Of a stretch of DNA of 64,000 nucleotides, positions 17,734 to 27,053 are shown piece by piece. The notes under the pieces are model-generated. The model made no database searches. It was not told where the DNA came from and worked only from the letters and a program-made list of their open reading frames with translations. Source of the DNA: Leptospira sp. WS58.C1 (GTDB lineage: Bacteria > Spirochaetota > Leptospiria > Leptospirales > Leptospiraceae); contig NZ_CP162137.1 of assembly GCF_040833995.1 (NCBI RefSeq), positions 496,001-560,000 of the forward strand, written 5' to 3'. Both the position numbers and the translations under genes were made by a program. How positions within the stretch are numbered: position 1 is the stretch's first letter; each line of letters begins with the position of its first letter.

Positions 17734-20700
17734 GTGAAATACATGCCGCCAAAAATTCGTAGAATGATCCTTGGGATTTCAACAGGGAGCCTTTTGTTTT
17801 TCGCTTCCTGCCAAGGAGGTGCGAACTTCCTTTCTAGGATGTTTCCAAATGCAGCTCCTTCTGGGTTTGGATTTCTTTCTCCGGGGTCTGCTCCTGCTCC
17901 GGAAGGAAGTGACCTTTTCTCAATCTCTACGAATTATAGCGGGGAGGTGGACGATCCGGAAGGAAAAGCGGATCCCTTGGATAGTGCAGTATTTATTCCT
18001 CCTCCTGAGCCAAATAGTTTCGGAACGATTTCCTTATCTTACGATTTAGATATCCCGGAAGGAAGGGCCGGGATGGAGCCTGATTTGAGCATTTCCTATT
18101 CATCGACCGGGGGAGACGGCTGGGTAGGAGTCGGTTGGGATATAGGGCTCGGAGGAATTACGAGAACCCCCGAATTCGGTGCATTGTTTTACGATAACCG
18201 AGATAGTTTCCTTTGGAACGGTCAGAGATTGGTTAAGGTCTCCGGTTCTTCCTCCAACGAGAACGGTACATATCGTCCGGAAATTACCGGAGGAGACAGT
18301 CCAATATTAAAATTATCAAATATAGAGAATGGTGGTGTTTGGGAAGTATTAGAGCCTTCCGGTAAAAAGAACGTTTACGGAGATAGCGCTTCTTCCCGTA
18401 TCTACGATCCGGCAAAAATTACCCGTACTTATGCTTGGTATTTGAGTAAGTCCGAAGATTTAAACGGAAACTATATGCAGGTTTCCTACGATACTTCCGG
18501 CTATTCGGAAAATCGCTCACTTTTCCTAAAAGAAATCCGCTACACTGGAAACAGTAAAACCGGTCATAATCCGAAACAATACGTTCGTTTTCATACGAAA
18601 GCTAGAGAGGACGCATACGTAAGTATGGTCTCAGGATTTTTTATGAAAATGGACCGTATGCTGGATACGATAGAAATCGGCTGGGATGGAGGAAAACTTT
18701 GGGAATATGAAATGGTATATGATGTCTCTCCCGATTCTGGAAGGCCGATCCTAAAAACGGTAGAATCCAATCGTCATACTACGAAGCCCGAGTTTCAATA
18801 CCAAACTTCAGACAGATATTTAGTCTGGAAAAACTTTGCGAACCAAGCAGTAAATGAGCCGGAGATTACTCCTAATTCTACAGAATATTTCGAAGGTGAT
18901 TTTAATGGGGACGGCCTTTCCGATATCGTATTTTTCAATCCTGAAAACGGAAATTGGAAAGCTGCAGAAGGAAGGAAAGAGGGCGGTTATAACTTCAAAC
19001 TTTATGGGAATCGTTATAAAGGATATAAAGGAGAAGAAAAGATCCGCTTTTTTAAGGGAAATGTGAGCGGAGATTTTAACGGGGATGGTCGAGCGGATCT
19101 AGCATTCTATCTTCCTGAGACAAGAGACTTTATCGTAGCTGAACACGACGGGCGGATTTTCCAATTTAAGAACTACGGACGTATGTTGAATAGTGCTCCG
19201 GATATTTTTCGAATGGAATGGTTTTCCGGAGATTATGACGGGAATGGGCTATCAGATTCCGTTCTATTTGACGAACCTACAGGCCAATGGACCCTAATGT
19301 TAAATAAGGGCGGTCGCTTCGAATTCTTAAAATTTGCAAAAAAATTCCAAAATGTTTACAGAGGGGATTATTCTCCTAATTCTAATTGGGATAGTGTGAG
19401 TACGACGGACACCTCGGAAGAAGGAAAAGGAAAATATAACGTTAACTTTCTTGTAGGGGATTATAACGGAGACGGTCGGACTGATATTTCCCTATACGAT
19501 GCCAGAAGCGGAAAGTGGTATGTCGGCGAAAACCATAGAAACGAAGACAAAACGGATCCCCTTTTATTTAAAATGCAATGGAGATTGTACAAAACTTTCT
19601 CCGCGCCCGAACAAGCGCTTTTCGGTAATGATCGTTTTTCCGGAGATTTTAACGGAGATGGATTCTCGGACTTTCTTCTATTAGATCGCTCTAAAGGAGA
19701 TTGGATTATAGGAGAGACCGGAAATGGTACGATCAATTTTCGCACTTGGTCTAAAGTTCCTCAATTTAAGGAAATCACAAGATGGCTCCAGGGAGATTTT
19801 AACGGGGATGGAAGGACCGACATAGGTTTTTACTCGGCTACCGATGGTAAGTTTTGGATCGGAGAAGCAACAAATTCCGGATTCAGATACAAAGCATATA
19901 GCGATATGCAATACGGTCCGAGCCAAGAGCGAGTTATGAAAACTCCTCTACCAAAGGATGAGGTTTCGCTAAAGGAAGGTTCCGCTAGTTTTTTTGCATC
20001 TTCCGATTCCAAAACTGTTAGTTTAGATTATACCTATGATGGGAATATTAATCCTGGAAAAGGAGAGCTTGTTTATCCTGGGTGTTTTACTGTAAACGAT
20101 TGTTCCGCTTCTCCTGAACTTCTAATTTACGATAGAAAAGCGAACACTTTTGATTTAAAAAAAGGAAGCGCTTTTACGAACTCTGTACTTTCCGGTTTAA
20201 ATCCGGAAGATCCCGCTTTTCAATCTTTATATGGAGGCAAAGCGGGAAGATTTACGAGATCCGATCGGGATGAAATACTTTTTTATAGAAATGAAGGATC
20301 CAGCGGAAAGCGACTTTTTAGCGTTAGGCATACTTCCGGAAATGCGTTCGAGATCCAAAATTTTTCAGTTTTTGCAGATTCGGATCTTGCAAATTTTAGT
20401 GCGTACGAAAGCGGGTATGTAGTCGACAATTTTGAAAGTCCTTCTTATAAATCGTTACTTGCAATAGACGACCAGGCATTAGATGGAACCGACAGATTTG
20501 TATTGATTAGCGGACAAGGACCCTCTAGTACGAAAAAGATCCTCACCCTGGCAGAAGGAAGCGATCCAACAATCTCTGAGAATCTGTTAGGGATCTTCCG
20601 ATCGGGAGATTTTGTAAACAGACAAAATCGGAAAAATTTCAGTTTATTCTCCGGGAATTTTACAGGACCTGCCGGAACAACTCCTCAGTTACTGCTACTG

Positions 20701-23700
20701 GACAGAAGGTTAAGCACACATAAATGGTATCTGGGTACTTTACAAAGCGGTAATAAGATCCTAATTAAAAAACTTTCCGGAGACGTTAGTTTTCCTTTAA
20801 CCGCTGCGGAGTTTAATACTTCTAATCCGGCTGGGATCTCCTATGGTCTTTATCCGGAGGGAACGGGAGGAAAATCCGTCATTATCGGTAAAAGTACGGA
20901 TAACGGTACTTCTTTCTATAAATTTACGATTACTTCTAGTTCCATCGCCCGATCCATACAGTCGACTTCTATCGCCAATTTTACGGGGAGTTTCGATCAT
21001 TTGGGTAATCCTATCGTGAAATCGGAAGGACAAACTAAAATTTTCGACTTTTCCCAAGGTAAACTTATAGTTCCTCCGGCTTATTTGGTAAGTGTATCTT
21101 TAGATCGTCCCGATCTGATCGAACAAGTTTATGTATTTCAATGGCTCCAAGGAGATTACAACGGGGACGGGCTTACCGACATCGGATTTATAAATCTAAA
21201 AGAACCCACTTGGTACTTTGCAATGTCTACCGGATCGGTTCCGGATGTGATAGAAAAGGTCAAGAACGGGATAGGTGGAATATACGAATTTGAATATGAG
21301 AATTCAACAAAATTCGACAATACGGGAGGGGATGAGATCCCGGATCTTCCTGCTAATCTTCGGGCTTGTACTAAAATAACTTTGGATGACGGATTCGGGA
21401 ATCGGATCCCGAAGATCTATGAATATTCCGGAGGAGTCGCTTTTTCCGCATTCATAAACGGAAAGTTGGAATCCGATTCCTTCGGATTTACCAATTTTAT
21501 AGAAAAAGATGCCTACGGTTCCAGAACGATAGAAACACATTATAGCCAACCATTTGCAAATTTTATGGATAACCGAGCTCTTGGCGGCGCTGTAAAAGAA
21601 ACACATGTAATCGGTTCGGATAACCAGGAATACGGTTCTGTATTCAATACGTATGAAATTAAACACATAGAAACTGTCCCGAGCATCATTACGTATTTTC
21701 CATTAAATACTAAGACTCAGAAATATAAGAAAGGTGTATTGGTCGAGACTTCAACCGACTCAGTAGTGTTGGATGGTTATAAGGTTGTCAAAAAAACAGA
21801 AACGGAAACAGACCATTTCCGCGATTCCGCGCATGCTAGCGATACAGTAACGGAAATTACGGAATATGAAACTGTAGATTCCACAAACCAAACCAGGGAA
21901 AAGAAGAATATTACATTTGCCGGAACGGATGCCGAATTAACAGAGACAAGTACATACGATTCTCGTGGAAATAGTATACGAAGTGTAACATCCTACACAG
22001 GCAGCGGGCTTCCTGCAGTTGCTCCTCAAATCGAAGAATATGAATATGATTCCTATGGGAACCAAACGGAAAAAAAGGATGTAAGCAGTTCTCCTGCGAG
22101 AGGAACGACATATACATACGATAATCAATTACACCAGCTTGTGACCGAGACAGTCGATTTCGGGGGATCTACCGGATTTTCCACAAAAACAACGTACGAT
22201 TTCGGGGCAGCCTTTGGCGAGCCTTTGGAAGTAAGGGATCAAAACGGGAACAAGGTATATTATCAGTACGATTCTTATGGGAGAACGGTACAAACGAGTG
22301 CGGATACGGACAATGGCATTTCTGTTTCCTCCATCAACACTTACGATTCCGGATTTCCTTTAGGAGGTAAAACGGTACTTCCTTCCGGATCAGGGGATCC
22401 GGACTTTGCCACCAAGACTTATATAGATGGGCTCGGAAGACCATTACATAATGTTAAAACCGGTTCGGAAGGAAAATACATTCGTTCCGGTAAAATGACT
22501 TATGACGCAGCCGGTCGTTTAGTTCGGGTCGGGCAGGCCGATTGGACAAATGGGGGCGATATGGATCGATTCGTTCTTCATTTGGAAGAAAAAAATCCGA
22601 CCATCTTCGAGTTCGATCCAATTGGTAGGATTAAAAAATCGACCTTTCCGATTGCAGCCGGTGAAACACAGGCGACTTACACAACGGTAACCTATAATGA
22701 TCCGTATGAAACAGTAGAATACCATAGCGGGGGAACAAGTAAGCGTACTATTCATAACGGTGGGGACGATATCCTTTATGTGGAAGATTTCGGAGCTGAC
22801 GGGACCCAAGCAAAAGTAGGATTTTGTTATGATACAGCCGGCAATATGGTTAAGAAGGCGGATCTGAATAACGGATCTCCTTTAAATTGCTCGGATCTTT
22901 CTTCGGGTATTGCAGCAAAGGATACTTCCGGGAAAAATCAGCTTTATCGACTCTATGACGCTTTCGGAAATCTGAAAGTACAAAGTGATCCGGATCTAGG
23001 GGTAGATACCTTCGTATATAACGCGTTCGGAGACATTACAAGGCAAACGGATGCAAGAGGGCTAATTACAACTTTTGAATACGACTCGCTAGGAAGAGTA
23101 ATTGCACGCCATTATCCGGATGAGGACGTCTATTTTACCTATGACAGTTATTCCGGCAGCGAAAACTCGCTTGGGAAACTGGTATTCGTTGAAGATTCCA
23201 ATCAAACTAAAAAATTCAGTTATGATAAATTAGGGAGGACCAAAAAAGAAGTAAGGACTTTAAAAAATATTCCTTTGGAAGGAGTAAACGGTCCCTATGT
23301 CACTGAATATAAATACGATCTATTAGATAGGCTTATCAGCATAGATTATCCGGAACATCCGGTTAACCATACTCGTTTAAAAGCTTGTTATACGTATGGA
23401 AGCGAGGGGTATATCAACGGATTATCCGTTCAAGTTAATACGAACGGAGTCATTCCCGGGTTTTGCAACAAAACTATCGTAGAGAATATCACTTATAATG
23501 AAAACGGACAGACTGCATCTTTCCGACTGGGAAACGGGACCCAGACAAATTACGAATATGATGTAAAAGCGAGGCTCACAAAAATCCAATCTTCCGCCGA
23601 GGTAGATGGGACGACAAAAACCCTCCAAAATGCGGTCTATTCCTTCAATAGTAAGAATAGTATAGAACGAATAGAAAATACCACTTCGGATTTTTCTACA

Positions 23701-25398
23701 TTATACAATTATAATTATGATGGGATCAGCAGGCTAATTTCCGCTACCGGGACTTATACGGAAACTTCCGATCCTTCCCCCAGAAAATTCCACCAAACTT
23801 ATTCTTATGCAAAGAATGGGAACTTAACTGCCAAAAGAAAACATAATCCTGCGGATGGGAACTTAATCGACGAGCAGGCCTACCAATATGTTAACCATCA
23901 GGTAGTTCAGATCGATTCCAGCCAAAACGGAAATGAATCCCAAATCATGACCTATGATCCGGCTGGGAATATGATTACCCAGAGGAATAATACTAGGGAC
24001 CTTACGAAAAATCTAGAATACGATGCGGAAAACAGGATCAAAAGGATCACAGATCATAATGGTGCAATACTCGGAAGATATTGGTACGACGAGGGGGGAT
24101 TTAGAATTCGAAAAAGCGCACTTATTCCAAGCGGAGCGGTTTCAAGAAACAGCGAACTATATTATCCGAATAAATTTTACGGACTCGAATATTCAGAAGA
24201 AAATAACATACTTGCTTCGATCAATAACGTATACCTGAACGGGGTACGGATCGCAGCAATTGCCGAAAACGGAGCTACATTATATTACCTGAATGATCAG
24301 GTAGACTCGGTATCTCATGTATTAGATGAAGAAGCACATACCTTAACTAGAAACGAATACCAACCTTATGGAGAAACGTTTGTCCAGGTCGGGAATACCG
24401 ATCTCGCGCCCAAATATAACTCTCAGGAACTAGATAGAGAATCCGAATTCTATTTTTATAATGCAAGATATTATGATCCAGCTCTTGCCAGGTTTCTCAC
24501 CGCGGACACGATTATTGCGGGAGAAAACGATACACAAGCATGGAATAGGTTTTCTTACGTAAGAGGAAATCCGATCCTTTATAAGGATCCGACAGGGCAT
24601 ATTGTTGCTCACCTAATTGCAGGAGCTGCAGGCGCAGTCGTAAACGTAGCTTTCCAAGCAGGAACCGACCTTGTTACCGGACAGGTTAGCCCGAAAGAAA
24701 AATACCTTGCAACGGCCGGAGGTGGTTTTGCGCAAGGGGTAGCTACGGCAACCTGCGGTCCTACCTGCGGTATGGCAGTTGGTGCAGCGGTGGAAGATGC
24801 ACTTCATCAGGGATTGACCAAAGGTTTCTCTAATATAGATTATAAACAATCAGCGGGAGAGGGTCTCCAGGGTGCCCTTGGCGGAAAAGCTGCTAAAATT
24901 GTAGGTAAAGCTGGTAAAAAACTCGCAGGTGCTGCATTTGAAAAACTTTCGAAATCCGGTATTGGGAAGAAGGTTAAAGACGGAGTTTCTAAATTCTCGA
25001 AGAAAGCGAGTAAAATTAAGGAGAAGGTTAAGGGGTCTATAAAGAAGGCTACCAAGTCTGTTAAGAACAAAAGAACTTCATCAATAGGGAAAATAAAAAA
25101 ATCAAATAAACAATTTGGTTATAGGAGACCTTATATTCGAAAGGCTGTCAGAAAGGAAGTGGAAAGGCGCGCCAAAAAAAATTCTAAGGGCCAGTTTATT
25201 GACCCAAACACTAGAAAGCCAATATCGGGAAAATACGATTTAGGTCATAAAAAAGGACATGAGTTCAAACGGGAAGCTGAAAAGGCACGAAAAGAAGGAT
25301 TGACGCAGAAGGAATTTAACGACAAGATGAATAATTCAAAATATTACCAAATAGAAGATCCGAGTTCTAATCGGAGTCATAAATTCGAATTAAAATGA
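17734..25398 (+). CDS. TcB/TcC-like SpvB-VCBS-Rhs lipoprotein toxin with C-terminal GH-E nuclease
   Basis: A 2554-residue protein. GTG 17734 has AGGA 5 bases upstream; ATG 17743 is an alternative. Signal ends LLFFASC (cysteine about 26). SpvB/TcB domain from about 70 (GWVGVGWDIGLGGITR). Seven FG-GAP/VCBS-type repeats (GDFNGDGLSD and kin) at about 388, 446, 499, 574, 636, 687 and 1139. TcB middle domain about 1165-1330 (KNGIGGIYEFEYEN). Rhs YD repeats about 1400-2230; core YFYNARYYDPALARFLTAD, ending KDPTGH at about 2289, where Rhs/TcC proteins self-cleave. The 265-residue tip has an Ala/Gly-rich hydrophobic part, a Lys-rich linker and a nuclease-like end: YDLGHKKGHEF, EFNDKMNNSKYY, NRSHKFE, as in GH-E (HNH/Endo VII-like) toxins. 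TcB and TcC are fused; no TcA is nearby. Ankyrin gene overlaps the stop. Confidence 0.88.
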   Translation: MKYMPPKIRRMILGISTGSLLFFASCQGGANFLSRMFPNAAPSGFGFLSPGSAPAPEGSDLFSISTNYSGEVDDPEGKADPLDSAVFIPPPEPNSFGTISLSYDLDIPEGRAGMEPDLSISYSSTGGDGWVGVGWDIGLGGITRTPEFGALFYDNRDSFLWNGQRLVKVSGSSSNENGTYRPEITGGDSPILKLSNIENGGVWEVLEPSGKKNVYGDSASSRIYDPAKITRTYAWYLSKSEDLNGNYMQVSYDTSGYSENRSLFLKEIRYTGNSKTGHNPKQYVRFHTKAREDAYVSMVSGFFMKMDRMLDTIEIGWDGGKLWEYEMVYDVSPDSGRPILKTVESNRHTTKPEFQYQTSDRYLVWKNFANQAVNEPEITPNSTEYFEGDFNGDGLSDIVFFNPENGNWKAAEGRKEGGYNFKLYGNRYKGYKGEEKIRFFKGNVSGDFNGDGRADLAFYLPETRDFIVAEHDGRIFQFKNYGRMLNSAPDIFRMEWFSGDYDGNGLSDSVLFDEPTGQWTLMLNKGGRFEFLKFAKKFQNVYRGDYSPNSNWDSVSTTDTSEEGKGKYNVNFLVGDYNGDGRTDISLYDARSGKWYVGENHRNEDKTDPLLFKMQWRLYKTFSAPEQALFGNDRFSGDFNGDGFSDFLLLDRSKGDWIIGETGNGTINFRTWSKVPQFKEITRWLQGDFNGDGRTDIGFYSATDGKFWIGEATNSGFRYKAYSDMQYGPSQERVMKTPLPKDEVSLKEGSASFFASSDSKTVSLDYTYDGNINPGKGELVYPGCFTVNDCSASPELLIYDRKANTFDLKKGSAFTNSVLSGLNPEDPAFQSLYGGKAGRFTRSDRDEILFYRNEGSSGKRLFSVRHTSGNAFEIQNFSVFADSDLANFSAYESGYVVDNFESPSYKSLLAIDDQALDGTDRFVLISGQGPSSTKKILTLAEGSDPTISENLLGIFRSGDFVNRQNRKNFSLFSGNFTGPAGTTPQLLLLDRRLSTHKWYLGTLQSGNKILIKKLSGDVSFPLTAAEFNTSNPAGISYGLYPEGTGGKSVIIGKSTDNGTSFYKFTITSSSIARSIQSTSIANFTGSFDHLGNPIVKSEGQTKIFDFSQGKLIVPPAYLVSVSLDRPDLIEQVYVFQWLQGDYNGDGLTDIGFINLKEPTWYFAMSTGSVPDVIEKVKNGIGGIYEFEYENSTKFDNTGGDEIPDLPANLRACTKITLDDGFGNRIPKIYEYSGGVAFSAFINGKLESDSFGFTNFIEKDAYGSRTIETHYSQPFANFMDNRALGGAVKETHVIGSDNQEYGSVFNTYEIKHIETVPSIITYFPLNTKTQKYKKGVLVETSTDSVVLDGYKVVKKTETETDHFRDSAHASDTVTEITEYETVDSTNQTREKKNITFAGTDAELTETSTYDSRGNSIRSVTSYTGSGLPAVAPQIEEYEYDSYGNQTEKKDVSSSPARGTTYTYDNQLHQLVTETVDFGGSTGFSTKTTYDFGAAFGEPLEVRDQNGNKVYYQYDSYGRTVQTSADTDNGISVSSINTYDSGFPLGGKTVLPSGSGDPDFATKTYIDGLGRPLHNVKTGSEGKYIRSGKMTYDAAGRLVRVGQADWTNGGDMDRFVLHLEEKNPTIFEFDPIGRIKKSTFPIAAGETQATYTTVTYNDPYETVEYHSGGTSKRTIHNGGDDILYVEDFGADGTQAKVGFCYDTAGNMVKKADLNNGSPLNCSDLSSGIAAKDTSGKNQLYRLYDAFGNLKVQSDPDLGVDTFVYNAFGDITRQTDARGLITTFEYDSLGRVIARHYPDEDVYFTYDSYSGSENSLGKLVFVEDSNQTKKFSYDKLGRTKKEVRTLKNIPLEGVNGPYVTEYKYDLLDRLISIDYPEHPVNHTRLKACYTYGSEGYINGLSVQVNTNGVIPGFCNKTIVENITYNENGQTASFRLGNGTQTNYEYDVKARLTKIQSSAEVDGTTKTLQNAVYSFNSKNSIERIENTTSDFSTLYNYNYDGISRLISATGTYTETSDPSPRKFHQTYSYAKNGNLTAKRKHNPADGNLIDEQAYQYVNHQVVQIDSSQNGNESQIMTYDPAGNMITQRNNTRDLTKNLEYDAENRIKRITDHNGAILGRYWYDEGGFRIRKSALIPSGAVSRNSELYYPNKFYGLEYSEENNILASINNVYLNGVRIAAIAENGATLYYLNDQVDSVSHVLDEEAHTLTRNEYQPYGETFVQVGNTDLAPKYNSQELDRESEFYFYNARYYDPALARFLTADTIIAGENDTQAWNRFSYVRGNPILYKDPTGHIVAHLIAGAAGAVVNVAFQAGTDLVTGQVSPKEKYLATAGGGFAQGVATATCGPTCGMAVGAAVEDALHQGLTKGFSNIDYKQSAGEGLQGALGGKAAKIVGKAGKKLAGAAFEKLSKSGIGKKVKDGVSKFSKKASKIKEKVKGSIKKATKSVKNKRTSSIGKIKKSNKQFGYRRPYIRKAVRKEVERRAKKNSKGQFIDPNTRKPISGKYDLGHKKGHEFKREAEKARKEGLTQKEFNDKMNNSKYYQIEDPSSNRSHKFELK

Positions 25399-25874
25399 AG
25401 AAGAAAGAAGTTCTAGAAATGCACGATGCAATATTATCACACGATATTGCTTTAGTGAAACAATTAGCTGCAAAAAAACAATTGATTGAGGAAAGAGATT
25501 CGTATGGACGAACTCCACTGATGGTTGCTATTATTGAAGAATTGGATGAAGTTGTTTCTATTTTGTTGAAAAATGGAGCAAATGCAGATGCACAAGATAA
25601 AGATGGGTATGCAGCTTTGCATTTTGCAGTCGATCGATTTCAGGTCAAGAATGTACAAGCGCTGATTAAAAGTAATGTTAAAATTGATATTCAAGACGCC
25701 AATGGAAACACACCATTGTCAAATGCTGTATTTGAATACGAAGGTAAAGGGGATATTATTAAATTGCTTTTGAAAGCTGGTGCAAAGCCTAAGCTTAAAA
25801 ATTTTCATGGAGTTTCCCCTTTAGAATTGGCTCAATCGATAGCTAATTATGATGTTGCTAAGTTTTTTGGATGA
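25395..25874 (+). CDS. Ankyrin-repeat protein, probable immunity protein to the Rhs nuclease
   Basis: A 159-residue cytoplasmic protein with about four ankyrin repeats: DSYGRTPLMVAI (about 36), DKDGYAALHFAV (69), DANGNTPLSNAV (102) and NFHGVSPLELAQ (138). No signal peptide. Its ATG overlaps the toxin stop (ATGA), so toxin and partner are co-translated. Small ankyrin proteins directly after polymorphic-toxin tips are a known immunity class; that role is inferred from position. The gene and the toxin tip look more AT-rich than the rest of the operon, as expected for a swapped toxin/immunity cassette. A 12-bp hairpin begins at its stop codon. Confidence 0.82.
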   Translation: MKKKEVLEMHDAILSHDIALVKQLAAKKQLIEERDSYGRTPLMVAIIEELDEVVSILLKNGANADAQDKDGYAALHFAVDRFQVKNVQALIKSNVKIDIQDANGNTPLSNAVFEYEGKGDIIKLLLKAGAKPKLKNFHGVSPLELAQSIANYDVAKFFG

Positions 25875-25900
25875 AATTTAAATTGTTTATTTAAATTTCA
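25872..25900 (+). terminator. Terminator hairpin starting at the immunity gene stop codon
   Basis: A perfect 12-bp stem, TGAAATTTAAAT / ATTTAAATTTCA, with loop TGTTT; the first three bases are the stop codon. It is followed by AGATTTTCTCTTTTT. This closes the 17-kb operon. Confidence 0.7.
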
Positions 25901-26285
25901 AGATTTTCTCTTTTTCAGCGTTAGGATCTCTAATACTTTCTTTCCGTTTTCTATGCTTTTGATCGAAAGTTTTTTACATTCATAGTGAGCACCTAATAAC
26001 ATCCTAAATCTTTCTTACATTTAGCAATCCAAAGAAATCCCTTCCATCCAGACCAAAGATCTCGACCAAACAAATTTTAAAAAGGAGAACCCATTGAAGC
26101 CAGAAGAAACGTGGAAGTCCTGTGGTGGATTTTAAGTCGCGCGGATTCGAAATTCGGTTCCGTGGGTGCGTTTGGAGAAATTCCCACCCGTCTTGGGAGG
26201 GGGACGGTGGCGGATTATAGTGTTCGATAAAAAATCCTGTATCATAAATATCTAATTTTGCAACTAGAAAATCCGGCCCCCATTT

Positions 26286-26301
26286 TGTAGGAGCTCCTAC
26301 A
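26286..26301. repeat. 16-bp perfect extragenic palindrome
   Basis: TGTAGGAGCTCCTACA, followed by ATGTGGGTGG. I recognise it as part of a dispersed Leptospira extragenic element often found between genes. A related palindrome, CTACAAATTTGTAG, occurs at 56497-56510. Confidence 0.55.
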
Positions 26302-26430
26302 TGTGGGTGGTTTTGCGCATGTTCGCCCATGCAGGCGGGGAGCAAAAAAGCTTGTCCTAAAACCGGTAAACTCCAAATAGACTTCGCTAAATAAAATCAA
26401 ACCACTCTCCCTTCTCTGTGAACTCCGTGG

Positions 26431-26531
26431 TCTCTGTGCGAACCCCTAAAGAAATTTTACACAGAATTCCAGACGGACACAGAGAACAATCTAACGTATA
26501 ACCTCTCCGTGTCTTAGTGTCTCTGTGCGAA
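26431..26531. repeat. Paired TCTCTGTGCGAA repeats
   Basis: Two direct copies of TCTCTGTGCGAA (26431-26442 and 26520-26531), each preceded by a CTCCGTG-type motif, with a partial inverted CACAGAGAAC between them. It resembles a dispersed non-coding repeat of Leptospira genomes. Confidence 0.5.
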
Positions 26532-26560
26532 AAAAATAGCTTAAGGTAAATCCGGTCCTG

Positions 26561-26640
26561 GGTTCGTAGCTGAGGATTCCTGGAGATATGGAGTTGATTC
26601 CATTGCAGCTTGTTTGATTGTAAATTTTACTTCGCTTTAC
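26561..26640. repeat. Diverged direct repeat, copy 1
   Basis: Shares GGTTCG, GGAGATAT, GGAGTTGAT, CCATTG, TTTGAT and TTTACTTC in the same order with 27452-27535. The two copies flank the small lipoprotein gene at 27054. Confidence 0.5.
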
Positions 26641-27053
26641 TCAGTCATCCATGCGCAGCGACTTTAAGAGCGAGCATACGACCGCGAAGCGAGTCGTTAT
26701 CATCCGTAGGATGAGCCATACCATACGCTTGAAACAAAACGATCGGAGTCGCTTCGGGGATCTCACTCCCTACGGGTCGTTCGATTGGGTAGCGTAAGCC
26801 GCCATTGCGGCTGGAGCGAGGGGGAGACTACCCCCTTTAGCAAACTTCTTCCATCCCATATCCCATTTGTATTACCTGTCGCCACAAATGAGTTGGTCAA
26901 AATCACGAATAACGTATTTGTTCCGAATTTTTTTTTGACAACAATGGAAATTTTTTGGGAACCAAATGTCCGACATTCTTCTCTGCTAGTTATCCATTGT
27001 AGATATCGATTTTCTGAAAACGATATCATAATGTTTATCGATGAGGAAAATGT

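Larger units (their letters stand above)
25901..27053. other. Repeat-rich intergenic region
   Basis: About 1.15 kb with no credible gene. It contains a 16-bp perfect palindrome (26286-26301), paired TCTCTGTGCGAA repeats (26431-26442, 26520-26531), a copy of a repeat shared with the DNA after the next gene (26561-26640), and several small GC-rich inverted repeats (26680-26830). ORFs of 90-134 codons exist on both strands, but they run through the repeats and have no signal, domain or ribosome site. Confidence 0.6.

Noticed and set aside
18898..21190. Regular GATTTTAACGGGGATGG-type DNA repeats, possibly CRISPR or satellite
   Set aside because: They are coding repeats of the FG-GAP/VCBS motif at irregular spacing within one long ORF.
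26004..26345. 113-codon minus-strand ORF
   Set aside because: Runs through the extragenic palindrome; its Pro/His-rich translation is the kind of spurious product seen from Leptospira repeats.
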